Shown: piece after piece, positions 48,537-58,954 of the stretch
How positions within the stretch are numbered: the stretch's first letter is position 1
Layout: each line of letters begins with the position of its first letter
DNA from: Xenopus tropicalis
Taxonomy: Eukaryota > Chordata > Amphibia > Anura > Pipidae
Reading direction: 5' to 3'
Length of the DNA: 64,000 nt
Assembly: GCF_000004195.4 (NCBI RefSeq)
Contig: NC_030681.2
Coordinates: 91,457,681-91,521,680, forward strand
The notes under the pieces: model-generated
What the model was told of the DNA's origin: nothing
Seen by the model: the letters and a program-made list of their open reading frames with translations, nothing else
Database searches by the model: none
Made by a program: the position numbers and the translations under genes

Positions 48537-50610
48537 TAGTAACATAGTAACATAGTAAGTTGGGTTGAAAAAAGACATGTCCATCAAGTTCAACCATAAT
48601 GCCTATATATAACCTGCCTAACTACTAGTTGATCCAGAGGAAGGCAAAAAACCCCATCTGAAGCCTCTCTAATTTGCCGCAGAGGGGAAAAAATTCCTTC
48701 CTGACTCCAAGATGGCAATCGGACCAGTCCCTGGATCAACTAGTACTAAGAGCTATCTCCCATAACCCTGTATTCCCTCACTTGTACTGAGAGCTATCTC
48801 CCATAACCCTGTATTCCCTCACTTGCTAAGAATCCATCCAGCCCCTTCTTAAAGTTATATAATGTATCAGCCAGCACGACTGATTCGGGGAGGGAATTCC
48901 AGAACTTCACAGCTCTCACAGTAAAAAAACCTTTCCGAATATTTAAATGGAACCTCCCTTCTTCTAAACGAAGTGGGTGCCCTCGTGTCCGTTGGAAGGA
49001 CCTACTGGTAAATAAAACATTAGAGAGGTTATTATATGATCCCTTTATATATTTATACATAGTTATCATGTCACCTCTTAAGCGTCTCTTCTCCAGTGTA
49101 AACAGACCCAACTTGGCCAGTCTTTCTTCATAACTGAGACTTTCCATACCCTTTACCAGCTTAGTTGCCCTTCTCTGGACCCTCTCTAACTCAATAATGT
49201 CCCGTTTGAGCACTGGAGACCAAAACTGAACAGCATATTCTAGATGGGGCCTTACCAGCGCTCTGTAAAGGGGAAGAATAACCCCCTCCTCCCGTGAATC
49301 TATACCCCTTTTAATACAGCTCAAAACCTTGTTTGCCCTTGCAGCTGCTGCCTGGCATTGCTTGCTACAGCCAAATGTATTATCTACAAGGACTCCAAGG
49401 TCCTTCTCCATTATGGATTTGCCTAGTGCAGTCCCATTAAGGGTATACGGGGCTTGCATATTTTTACATCCCAGGTGCATGACCTTACATTTATCCACAT
49501 TAAATCTAATCTGCCACTTAGCTGCCCAGATTGCCAGTTGGTCAAGATCCTGCTGCAGGGATGTCACATCCTGGATAGAATTGACTGGTCTGCAGAGTTT
49601 TGTGTCATCTGCAAACACTGATACATTACTCATAATACCCTCCCCTAAGTCATTTATGAACAAATTAAACAAAAGTGGACCCAGTACAGAACCCTGAGGG
49701 ACCCCACTGAGGACCTTATTCCAAGTAGAGAATGTACCATTAACAACCACCCTCTGTACCCGATCCTGTAGCCAGTTTTCTATCCATGTGCAAATGACTT
49801 CACTAAGACCAATAGACCTTAGCTTAGAAAGCAGTCGTTTGTGGGGAACGGTATCAAATGCTTTGGCAAAATCCAAATAGATGATATCTACTGCATCCCC
49901 ACTATCCAGCTTCTTACTTACCTCATCATAAAAAGCAATTAAATTGGTCTGACATGACCTGTACTTCATAAAGCCATGCTGATTACTGCTCATAATGGCA
50001 TTCTCCACTACATAATTTTGAATGTGATCCCTTAACAAGCCTTCAAATAACTTGCCCACCACGGATGTCAAACTTACAGGCCTATAATTGCCAGGCTGAG
50101 ATCTTACTCCCTTTTTAAATATGGGAATGACATTCGCCTTCTTCCAATCCCTAGGTACCATACCTGATGAAAGAGAGTCTGAGAATATCAGAAACTAGGG
50201 CCACTGCAATTCTGCCCCTAGCTCTCTCAGTACCCGAGGGTGTATTCCATCTGGCCCAGGTGCCTTGTTTACATTTATCGTGTGTAACCCTTTAAGCACC
50301 ATATCCTGTGCCAGCCACTGTGTAGTTGGAGCTGAGGCAACAGTGAAGCTATTGGGTGGGACTTGGCCCACTGGCTCCTCTACTGTATACACAGAAGAAA
50401 AGAACTGGTTAAGCACATCTGCCTTTTCTGTATCCGCTGTAACCATATTGTTATTATAACTCAATGGGGCCACACCCTCAACCTGCATCTTTTTACTATT
50501 AATATACTTAAAAAACTTTTTGGGGTTAGTCTTGGCCTCGGCCGCGATGCGCTCCTCATTTTCTATCTTTGCATTCCGGGAAGAGATAGTTAACCTCACA
50601 TTCAAAAGAC
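48537..50610 (-). mobile_element. CR1 LINE, 5'-truncated, about 2.1 kb
   Basis: On the minus strand it carries the RT ORF, then the typical CR1 3' tail: ctaatttgccgc in antisense, a gttgaacttgatgga segment, and it ends with tandem ctatgtta units (48537-48560, antisense catagtaa). A 40-bp duplication (gagctatctcccataaccct twice, 48751 and 48791) straddles the end of the ORF. The 5' end at about 50610 is an abrupt truncation. Confidence 0.85.
48794..50610 (-). pseudogene. CR1 reverse transcriptase
   Basis: Blocks in order: KAPGPDGIHPRVLREL (50290-50220), VPRDWKKANVIPIFKKG, NYRPVSLTSV, YLDFAKAFDTVPH, VLSGVPQGSVLGPLLF, FADDTKLCR (catalytic F-A-D-D), then the C-terminal FWNSLPESVV and GYGR stop. 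455 codons are open from 50161 to 48794. Upstream, the same frame has a TAG (50197-50195) and a corrupted spacer. The endonuclease is lost. It lies between gene B and gene A. Confidence 0.85.
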
Positions 50611-50639
50611 TCCCAAGGGTGTGCATAATGTACAAAGTA

Positions 50640-51053
50640 ATGAATGCCAGTACACTTTAACCACTTGCAAAGGGGTGGTACTATAAAAAGGTGACAAAGT
50701 GCAAAAATTGCAAGATGATAAAGTAAGTGATATATGAGAAACACCAGTGTTTTGGAATACAGTCATTTGTCAAGAGCATTGACTTTTTCTTATACTTTTC
50801 TGGACTAGGCAGGTCTAAATTTCCCCTATGAATTTGTCTAATGGCAGATCATCACTTACTCTTTAGTACATAGTTTGACATGCCATCTCCCTGTACACAA
50901 AGTTTTCATGGCAAATTAGCTATAGTAGGCAGAGGATCTGGAGCACAGAGACAGGAATGCCATATATTTTAGAAAAAACACAGGTTTATTTCAGGCAAAC
51001 TCTTCCCAACATTAAGGTCACAGGAACATAGTTCTGTCGCATTTCAACAACAC
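50640..51053. other. No gene recognised
   Basis: AT-rich spacer. gagaaacaccagtgttttgg near 50735 resembles a retroelement tail but is not decisive. Confidence 0.35.
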
Positions 51054-51056
51054 TTA

Positions 51057-51515
51057 GGGGCTGATTTACTTACCCACGAACGGGTCGAATGGAGTCCGAT
51101 TGCGTTTTTTTCGTAATGATCGGTACTTTGCGATTTTTTCGTATGTTTTGCGATTTTTTCGTATTCTTTACGAATTTTTCGGATCCAATACGATTTTTGC
51201 GTAAAAACGCGAGTTTTCCTATCCATTACGAAAGTTGCGTAAAAAGTTGCGCATTTTGCGTAGCGTTAAAACTTACGCGAAAAGTTGCGCATTTTTCGCG
51301 TAAGTTTTAACGCTACGCAAAATGCGCAACTTTTTACGCAACTTTCGTAATGGATACGAAAAACTCGCGTTTTTACGCAAAAATCGTATTGGATCCGAAA
51401 AATTCGTACAGAATCCGAAAAAATCGCAAAACATACGAAAAAGTCGCAAAATATTCATTTTCAAGTCGGAACTTTTCCAATTCGGGTCGGATTCGTGGGT
51501 TAGTAAATCAGCCCC
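51057..51515. mobile_element. cgaaaaagtcg-type palindromic MITE with TTA duplication
   Basis: ggggctgatttacttaccca and inverted ggggctgatttactaaccca, flanked by exact TTA (51054-51056, 51516-51518). The two halves are almost perfect inverses around the centre near 51285 (acgcgaaaagttgcgcattt repeated in both orientations). Confidence 0.85.
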
Positions 51516-51519
51516 TTAG

Positions 51520-51795
51520 TCAAGACTGTCCCCTCTCGGGAACCATCCAGTGTAACTTTCACACTCTGGAACCATTCAGGGTATAATCCCAAACTTCATA
51601 TTTGCTGCATGGAAGGCCCATGCTACTCTCCTTCGTCCACTTCAGGGATCCATTCATCTGGCTTTTCCTTAGCTGACAAAAGAACTCCATCTTTCTTGCT
51701 GCAAGACCAGGCATTTTTGCTGGAGTTAATTGTAAATCACCTTCAACACTGGTGAAAATACACCTAATGATGATCCTATCCATCGCATCTCTTAC
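51520..51795. other. No gene recognised
   Basis: A 74-codon minus-strand opening (51783-51559) has no splice context or family match. Confidence 0.35.
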
Positions 51796-51800
51796 AATAG

Positions 51801-52225
51801 TTACACAGTTACATAGTTAAGTTAGGTTGAAAATAGACCAAAGTCCATCAAGTTCAACCCCTCCAAGTGAACCCCAGTGCACATATACACACATATACTT
51901 ATATGTATCTATACACTCACATATCTAAATTTAATATACCAATATCTATACTAATTGTAGATTTTAGTATCACAATTGCCTTAGATATTACGCTTGATCC
52001 AAATCATCCAAGCAACTCTTAAAGGCAATGATAAAATCAGCAGGGCATTTCCCAGCCTCATTGCCCTCACCATGAAGAATCACCTACGCTGCTTCAATTG
52101 AAAGTTCTGTTGCTCTAAACTAAAGGGGTGGCCTCTGGTGCACTGATCAATTTTATGGGAAAAGATCCCCTGCTATCTGTCTATAATGGCCTCTTATGTA
52201 CTTGCAGATGTAAATGATCCCTACA
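51801..52225 (-). mobile_element. CR1-type 3' end fragment
   Basis: Begins with gttacacagttacatagtta and ggttgaaaatagaccaaagt on the plus strand, i.e. the antisense of a CR1 3' tail (tggacctt...ttcaacc..actatgta). It continues through gaaagttctgttgctctaaa and the ggcctctggtgcactgat segment. 3' UTR and ORF end only. Confidence 0.65.
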
Positions 52226-53039
52226 GTATAAAAAAATCCAAATAGATAGTTTGGTTAATATGCCCCATTAAATTTACAAGAATATGAAGGCCTTGGGCAT
52301 AGTTGCATCATGATTCTTAAAACCAGGCAGTTTGCTCACATCACTGTGCATATACCTACACAGATGCCAAAACTACACAAGCAGAAAGTTAAGTAAAAAT
52401 ACAGTGACCTGAATTTTAATAGTTCAAACTGTTCTTAGGCCGTTATTTGCTATTCTAATGAGGGAGTGTCCAGTATTAAAGATCTACTTTAATACACATA
52501 ATTGCTGCTTTCAGCAGTAAAATACACCCATTTTTCATTCCTTACATATTTTAACTAATTTTGTTATCATGTTGCACCTTCCCTTAATGCAAAGGTCTTC
52601 AACCTCTTTTACTGGTGAGGCCACATTCAAACGTAATAAAAAAAAGCTGGAAAGCAACACAAGCATAAAGAAAGTTCCTAGGGGTGCCAAACATGGGATC
52701 TGATGGACTATTTTGTAGCCCCTATGTGGACTGGCAGCCTACAGGGGGTTCTGTTTGTCAGTACATCTGGCAAGAAATTATGTGTTTCTTTCGAAAGAGG
52801 ACTCCGAGCAGCATTGTCTTGCTTTTCAGTACTCCAGTGAGGTGCTATACAGACCTGAATGTAATTTATGTGGAGTGCCCATGTAGGTAATATAAATTGA
52901 AAGTTTAAAAAAAAAAACGTAAATTGGTATTACTTACATGGACACTCCAACACGGGGAGGCTTATTTATCAGAATTCAAATGAGTGCTTTTTTGAGTTTT
53001 TTTCTATTCAAATAAATTGAATATTTTTACCAAACTCCT
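52226..53039. other. Non-coding, one hairpin
   Basis: gtggagtgcccatgtagg and its inverse acttacatggacactccaac (52870-52953) form a long imperfect hairpin. tcttcaacctcttttactgg at 52597 resembles a hAT-MITE terminus, but a partner end is uncertain (gaagttggacagcactg at 53600). Confidence 0.4.
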
Positions 53040-53438
53040 GCTGCTGCATAGGGCAGGTAGAGTATGGCACACACAGGCAGCATAGGGCAGGCAGAGTATA
53101 GCACACACAGGCGCGGGCAGGTAGAGTATGGCACACACAGGCAGCATAGGGCAGGCAGAGTATGGCACACACAGGCGCGGGCAGGTAGAGTATGGCACAC
53201 ACAGGCAGGGTAGGGCAGGCAGAGTATGGCACACACAGGCAGCATAGGGCAGGTAGAGTATGGCACACACAGGCAGGGTAGGGCAGACAGTGTATGGAAC
53301 ACACAGGCAGGGTAGGGCAGGAAAAGTATGGCACACACAGGCAGCATAGGGCAGGCAGAGTATGGCACACATAGGCAGGGTAGGGAAGGCAGAGTATGGC
53401 ACACACAGGCAGGGTAGGGAAGGCAGAGTATGGCAGGT
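53040..53438. repeat. Minisatellite, about 30-35 bp unit x 12
   Basis: Unit gcagagtatggcacacacag followed by gcagggtagggcag or shorter variants (gcgcgggcag, gcatagggcag). Length variation between 30 and 35 bp keeps all three minus-strand frames open, giving cysteine/proline-rich pseudo-ORFs (CLPYPACVCHT-like). Confidence 0.92.
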
Positions 53439-53646
53439 TTTTGCTGTACTGCCACCATTAATATGGGTATAGTCATGTAATAACACGGGTGTGGTTTCAA
53501 GTGGGTATGGTTTAAAAAATGGGAGTGGTCAAAAATGGCTTCCATTATTGTCCCTCCACCATGTAGGCCAGAAAAATTCCGGCCCTCGGTACCACAGAAG
53601 TTGGACAGCACTGTTCTACATTATTAACTGGGAACACACACCATAC

Positions 53647-53748
53647 CTTTAAATCTTGATCTGCTTTCTTTATTTGAATATATGTACCATTTAGTGAGCT
53701 AAATAGATCATTTATGAAAAGATTATTTTTGGCATCCAAAAATTCAGC
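53647..53748 (-). CDS. Gene B exon 12'
   Basis: 34 codons, acceptor atcttttccag, donor gtatgg, phase 0 to 0. AEFLDAKNNLFINDLFSSLN, then TYIQIKKADQDLK. Human CD109 has A-Y-F-L-G-S-K...S-L-F-x-S-P-S-K-T-Y-I-Q-L-K. Frame intact. Confidence 0.85.
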
Positions 53749-53819
53749 CTGGAAAAGATAATAGGATGGATAAACATTGTTATAAAATATTACATAATAT
53801 GCCTATAATAAAGATATGA

Positions 53820-54404
53820 CAAGTTGGATATTTCATTTTTTTGGGCAAATCCAAGACTTGGTAAAGACCTGATAAAGGCTTTCTGAGTGGAACCAAAACT
53901 AAATAAAAAAGGATTGCTAAAAATTAACATATATATAATTATATTCCCAATATGCCAGCATTTAGTCATATGCTTCTTATGAGGTGCACAATTAAAAATA
54001 TGCATAAAAAATTGTAAATGGAACAACAAAAAAATTACATGGTGAAATGAAGATAAGGACTGTATGATAACAGATAAGATCAATGTTAGATTCATGACGT
54101 CATTTGGCATATAAATTCACAAATGGGGAGGGTATTTAGTGTGTTTGTTCTATTGCTGAATCCTTGAGAAAGGCTCCCCCGATTTTAAAATATAAGGATA
54201 TCAGCACAGAGGCGTTCCGTGACCATATAAAAGCACAAGGCCGAAGGCCAACAGAGGGTACTTTATTTATTATAATATACAAGTTTTAGTGAATAATGTG
54301 TCAGAAATTACATCACTAAGCTCCGATTATAACTGATGATATCACTAAGCACCATTTATTAAGATATAATTTGCAGTTTGGTCCCAAAGGGAAATGACCA
54401 AACT
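53820..54404. other. Gene B intron, repeat-like
   Basis: 54140-54400 has retroelement/MITE-like text (ttgagaaaggctcccccgat, gtgaccatataaaagcac, two atcactaagc words) but no definable ends. Confidence 0.35.
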
Positions 54405-54430
54405 GTATAATATATATATATATATATATA
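54405..54430. repeat. (AT)n microsatellite, left part
   Basis: Alternating ta repeat interrupted by the solo LTR. The other part is at 55417-55454. Confidence 0.8.
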
Positions 54431-55412
54431 TGTAGCCCACTTTTTAAACGGTTGTGGCACTACCTGCTATTTTACGTGTACTTGGCGCTACAGGAGTCCT
54501 GAGCCCCCGCTTACTATGGGGGTTTACAGGGATTTCTCCCCTAAATGGCGTGCCTCCACCCAGGGATGATGTTGTGGAACTATAATCCACCCCCTGGGAA
54601 CTTGATAGGTTTCTATGCCCCTCTGGGGACCCACGTACTCCTGGTGTAATACACTCCCTCTTGGAGTTATTCCTTACCAGCTAGGTAGTGGTCCTCTAGG
54701 CTTGGCAGATATTCACAGCAGACACCGGGTTGTAAGTGAAATAGATGCAACGGTTTATTAGGCAGGTTCCTCTCCAGGAGTGGCACATATTATGTATACA
54801 CAGTGCAGGGCATATCTCCTTACTACTCATTGATACTCTTTTTCTGTTGGACTACTCCACGGTACTCACGCCACGTGCTCCCCTCTAGGTGACCTTCCCA
54901 GTACTCGCGTCAGGAGGCACCCCCTCTTAGAGCCCTCCCCTGTACTCACGCTAGAAGCCTCACCACAGGGACCCACACCGGCACTCACGCTAAGCATCCT
55001 CAAATCCGAGATCCTGGACTAGTGGTGACCTGGTGCACCTTCCCTAGCCACTTGTGGCCCTGCACTCCAGCAGATGTAACGCTGGGAGGTCTTAACCTCA
55101 CTACCACTCCTGGAGGGGTCAATTCTGCCCATTCTAACCTATGGTGTACTACATATCACTCCTGGAGCGATCTATTACCAAACTTCTAACTAAGCTGTGG
55201 TACTCCTGCCTGGAGCAGTCCCCAAAATGTCTGCCTAACAGCACATGGCTGCTTCCCTTATATGGGCCTATGCACCACCCTGTGGCCATAACCCGAACTA
55301 CAGGTATACTCCCTGTTAACTATTTAGCACCCAGTCATCCCAGTGTCCCTGTTAACTATCACCACCCTGTGGCCTGTCCTAAGGGTGTCTGTCCTAAGGG
55401 CCCCTAAACCCC

Positions 55413-55418
<6 letters not shown>
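54431..55418 (-). mobile_element. Solo LTR (about 990 bp) inserted in an AT microsatellite
   Basis: Begins TGTAGCCCAC and ends CCCCTACA, with TG...CA ends and inverted tgtag/ctaca tips. Both flanks are (AT)n, so the target duplication is hidden. Orientation is probably minus: on that strand catataagggaagc (TATA-like, about 55262) precedes a polyadenylation signal, taataaacc, near 54755. It contains several imperfect copies of actcacgc/actcgcgtc-type words. No internal region. Confidence 0.7.

Positions 55419-55454
<36 letters not shown>
55417..55454. repeat. (AT)n microsatellite, right part
   Basis: Continuation of the AT tract on the other side of the LTR. Confidence 0.85.
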
Positions 55455-55457
<3 letters not shown>

Positions 55458-55591
55458 CTTAGTTTTTCTTTTTCGTTTGTATTTATTTTAATTTTAACAT
55501 GCACATTCTGTGGTAACTACTCTTCTTTACTTTAATAATTGACCTTCCTACATCACAAGAATAAGAGAAAGTTTCAAATAGTTTCTGTTAC

Positions 55592-55840
55592 CTTAATGTA
55601 TAAATGCATGATATCGGCCAAGAGTGGAATCTCAATACAAATTATACCATTTTTGGGAACAGTAGAGCGCATAAGTTGTATAATTCTTGTATATTCTACA
55701 TCATCTTCAGACCCATTTTCAGTTGCGTTCAGTTCAACAGAGTTGTCTCTAAAATGCAACCTTCTAGTCTGTGTTACTGTCACTGCAACTTCATTATCTC
55801 TTTCTTCAGCAGTCAGCTTCCTGCCATCATACCTCACAAT
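55592..55840 (-). CDS. Gene B exon 11' (MG4)
   Basis: 83 codons, acceptor gttttttagttgcag, donor gtaaca, phase 0 to 0. IVRYDGRKLTAEERDNEVAV, then TVTQT, RSTVPKNGIICIEIPLL. CD109 reads V-x-R-x-D-G-x-x-L-T-x-E-E-R-x-N-x-V-x-I-T-V-T-Q...Y-T-V-P-x-x-G. A clear ortholog-level match. A long acidic loop (NATENGSEDD) distinguishes it from gene A. Confidence 0.9.
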
Positions 55841-56009
55841 CTGCAACTAAAAACATACCAGAGCTAGGCGGATGTAAAAATTCAGCGTACATTAATACAT
55901 GACAATGAACCCAACTGACATAACAAAAGAGGGTAGTGGAACTTTTCGGGTGAAGGACTAGGAAGGAAAGAAGTGAGGCTAGGTTTCAGAGGGAAATTAC
56001 TGGAGATGC

Positions 56010-56533
56010 TTAAAGGAGAACTAACCCTTAAAAACAAATATGGCTATAAATGCAATGTTTTATATATTGAACTTACTCAATAAGCCTAAAGGTTACACAT
56101 CTCTATAACAGTAATGGTCCATGCATTCAAAGCTGTGCGCAGGGGGCCACAATCCTGGATTTTGCTAGGAGTGTCAGTGAGAAGCTAAGCTTAGGGGTTG
56201 TCCCAAATCATCAAGCAGAAAATTAGGTGTGTCTGTCATAAACTGATGCTACAGGGCTGATAATACTAATTGCATTGGTTTCAGAGCTGCCACATAATGA
56301 AAACCTGAATTAGTTACTAATCAGTACATTGATATTCTATATATACTGTATATTGTGGTCCCTAAGCTCAGGTAACTGACAGCAGCACAAATCCTGTACT
56401 GTGAAACAGCAATAATGAACTACTGAGGCATATATTCCAAGACACAGACCCTTGCTGGGCTTCGGCTGGTACAGAACTTTAAAACATAATGTCCAGCACG
56501 TTCTACCCTTCTTAATCTTTAGTTCACCTTTAA
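56010..56533. mobile_element. T2-type MITE, 524 bp
   Basis: TTAAAGGAGAACTAACCC at the left and TTAAAGGTGAACTAAAG (inverted) at the right, TTAA at both limits (56010-56013, 56530-56533). It lies in the intron between exons 10' and 11'. Confidence 0.72.
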
Positions 56534-57188
56534 ACAAGAAGCCCAGAGGCCATTTAGACTAGCATGTTATAATACTGAAAACTGTTTGGACTACATACCA
56601 TATGCGTACTTGACACGATTGGCGCCATTACAGACATATTGTTGTGCTGGTCACCAACGCGTGTTCCTCCCGCCACCTGGGACATTCTCAAGGCACAAGC
56701 CATTCACATTACTGCAGCAGTGTCACTCTGTATGGGGTCATGGGTGGGTCACGGGTGGGTCTTTTGCTTTCTTGTTTTTTGTGCATTTAGACCAGCATCC
56801 CACCCATCACTGGAGGGTTTAGAGTGGTACGGGGAGGATATATATTCTCTACTGCTTGGTAGATGTGGCCAGTCTTTAAATAATGTATATCCAGTTTGTG
56901 TTGTTCTGTACCAGAACAGAGAGTCTAAATCTGGTGAACCAACAACCAAGCAATGTTACAGGTAAGTGTGTACAGGTATGTGTATTTCTTTATATTTCAT
57001 ATCTAGTAATGTCAGTTGAACATAATCTTGTGGGTTTCTTCTCTAAAGCAAATCAATCAATACTGTATATACATATTTTACATAAAACATGCCAGCATAT
57101 CTCTGCAAATCATAGTGTATTTTCTGCAATATTTCTTCAAGCACATTTAAATTTACTCCATGAAAACAACATAATAAATAACACTTAC
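56534..57188. other. Gene B intron, nothing recognised
   Basis: Overlapping plus-strand openings at 56586-56965 share no family motif and lie antisense to the gene. Confidence 0.4.
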
Positions 57189-57298
57189 ACGTATTGTGAA
57201 GTTCAGGATTGGTTTCAGGACAGTCGGATGGTCCAAAAACTCAATATTATATTCTTTGTCAATTACAAACACACTTGTGGTCACATTCTGTGTAATGC
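57189..57298 (-). CDS. Gene B exon 10'
   Basis: 110 nt, phase 1 to 0, acceptor atttttttttctcag, donor gtaagt. (G)ITQNVTTSVFVIDKEYNIEF, then DHPTVLKPILNFTIR. CD109 has I-S-R-N-V-S-T-N-V-F-F...Y-I-I-E-F...T-V-L-K-P-S-L-N-F-T, the best match to human CD109 in the window. Confidence 0.9.
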
Positions 57299-57929
57299 CT
57301 GAGAAAAAAAAAATTGCATTTTATGATTTATTGTTGTACATTTGGATCATATCCATTAATAAAGAGTTAGTTACAATTATTTAAATTGCAAATGGTAAAC
57401 TATTTTGCAGCTGAATAAATTTGCTATTCTAAAGTATAACAGATCATTTACTAATTGAACTGTAAATGATTGTATTCTTTTTTGCCCTCATTCATGATTT
57501 GCTGGTTTCATAAGGGTGCTAATTGTGTCACTATACTGCTAACTTTTCAGTTTTGTGTATAGGCACAACACCCAATGTGTGCCCTACAAGTAAAAACTTT
57601 AATTCCAGGGTTCCCTTATGTCCATGTACACTGTGATTTGTGCACAAGCAAAAAACGTACATCCAGCCTTTTATTACAAAGCACGAGCATAGAGGATTGT
57701 GTATAAATTAATGCAGTTGTGTCTTTTGTGTTAATTAATGAGCACTGTAGTGACATTTACAAACTATAGACACATATACAGTGATTAAAAATACATAAGC
57801 GTTATCGCACTTTAGTGAATCAGCCCCAATGTCCCTACATTTATAAAAACACAGTTTCAACTTATGCCATATTTATTAGGATTACATTTTAGGATTTAGA
57901 CATATGATCTTTATTCATAATAGACTTAC

Positions 57930-58049
57930 CTGTTGGTGGCTCCTTAACATTAACATTAATTAACATCTTATCTTATTAGATCCATAATCTGCATTTTTCA
58001 TAAGCTCTTTCAACTCTACGTTACTGAAGCTGAACCGTGCACATCCGTT
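57930..58049 (-). pseudogene. Gene B exon 9', frame-disrupted
   Basis: Acceptor gatatgagatttag, donor gtaagt. It opens NGCARFSFSNVELKELMKNA, then DYGSNK, matching CD109 N-G-S-A-N-F-S-F...M-K-N, but reaches TAA after 31 codons. The tail that would join the next exon (LINVNVKEPPTG) is in another frame. The exon is 120 nt instead of 3n+1, so one or two bases have been lost or gained near AATAAGATAAGATG. Confidence 0.72.
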
Positions 58050-58059
58050 CTAAATCTCA

Positions 58060-58950
58060 TATCTAAAAGTTAATAAAATGCAGGGAGCTTTAACTGATGA
58101 CTACACATGAAGATGACAGAGGCTTACAACACACTTGTACTTAATAGATTTGTTGCTCAGGACAACACTCAACACTTGCCATTAACTTAATTTTTTTGTT
58201 ATTCTAGATCCCTTTTAAGTGAAGGCAGGAGGCAATTTTGATTATCTGTCAGCATAACGCTGTATCACTATAAAAATGGGATATTTTAACACCTGCTGCT
58301 CACCAGGTTGAGTGCTGCTACATGTACATCTGCCTGCTTGGCCCTTGCAAGAACAATCAAGGCAAAGTGTCTCTAAGATGATCTCCTACACACACTCACG
58401 GGCCACAGGGTTTCTTAACAGAAATAACAAATGCACTGAAGAACAGAATTTGTCACAGGAAAAGATACTGCACTGGAAGGATTTCAAACTACCTTTGGCC
58501 TTGGATTCCCTACAGTCTGGTTCTGTATGTGTCCCTTGGGGAACTGCCGTACAGTCTTATATAATTGGTACTAGCTTCCCTGTCTATCTCACAGTTGTAG
58601 AATGACTATGACAGTAGCTATCCTATCACTTATTATAAGCCCTTATTGATAGGATTTCTCTGGTTCCACTAAGGTATTCAGTGTACTTTAGGATCCAAAC
58701 CTCTGCTTACTAAGCCCTCCTTCCCAAGACCTTAGCAAAGATGAACTCTGAATATTCCCTACAGAACTGTTTTGTAAATTGCTATACTATTTTGGAAAAT
58801 AAATGTAGTGCAAGTATTAAGCAGTCAACATATTAGTGTGTTGACTGCTTAATAATGACATTTAGGATTGATTATTACACCTATTATGTGCTGAGGACTG
58901 AGTTCTGTACCCATTATAATGAAGTAGTGTAAGTAATATAACAGAGCAGA
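58060..58950. other. No gene recognised
   Basis: Searched for CD109-type exons 1-8 on the minus strand; none seen. The plus-strand opening 58312-58605 has no context. Confidence 0.4.
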
Positions 58951-58954
58951 GGGT

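Larger units (their letters stand above)
53647..58049 (-). pseudogene. Gene B: partial, disrupted CD109-like paralog (exons 9' to 12')
   Basis: Four minus-strand exons (58049-57930, 57298-57189, 55840-55592, 53748-53647) match gene A exons 9-12 and human CD109 MG3-MG5. The last three have intact frames and matching phases (110, 249 and 102 nt versus 110, 207 and 102 in A). The first has 120 nt where 3n+1 is required and runs into TAA. No exon 13' or later is visible before gene A starts at 46.5 kb, and no exon before 9' is seen up to the L1 at 60.8 kb, so 5' exons would lie beyond the window. The sequence is closer to CD109 than gene A is in exons 10' and 12'. Probably a decaying tandem duplicate, though an assembly error or unusual splicing could explain the break. 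Confidence 0.7.

Noticed and set aside
51559..51783. Minus-strand 74-codon ORF near gene B, tested as exon 13'
   Set aside because: No acceptor or donor in the needed phase and no resemblance to the CD109 segment expected there.
52684..52890. Plus-strand ORF ending VIYVECPC, resembling a Penelope GIY-YIG start
   Set aside because: The matching bases are one arm of a hairpin (inverse at 52935-52953), and nothing of the domain follows.
53004..53611. Long minus-strand ORFs of 132-194 codons, cysteine/proline-rich
   Set aside because: They are three frames of one minisatellite; no splice, start or family evidence.
56586..57302. Plus-strand ORFs overlapping the gene B intron and exon 10'
   Set aside because: Antisense to a supported exon, no family match.
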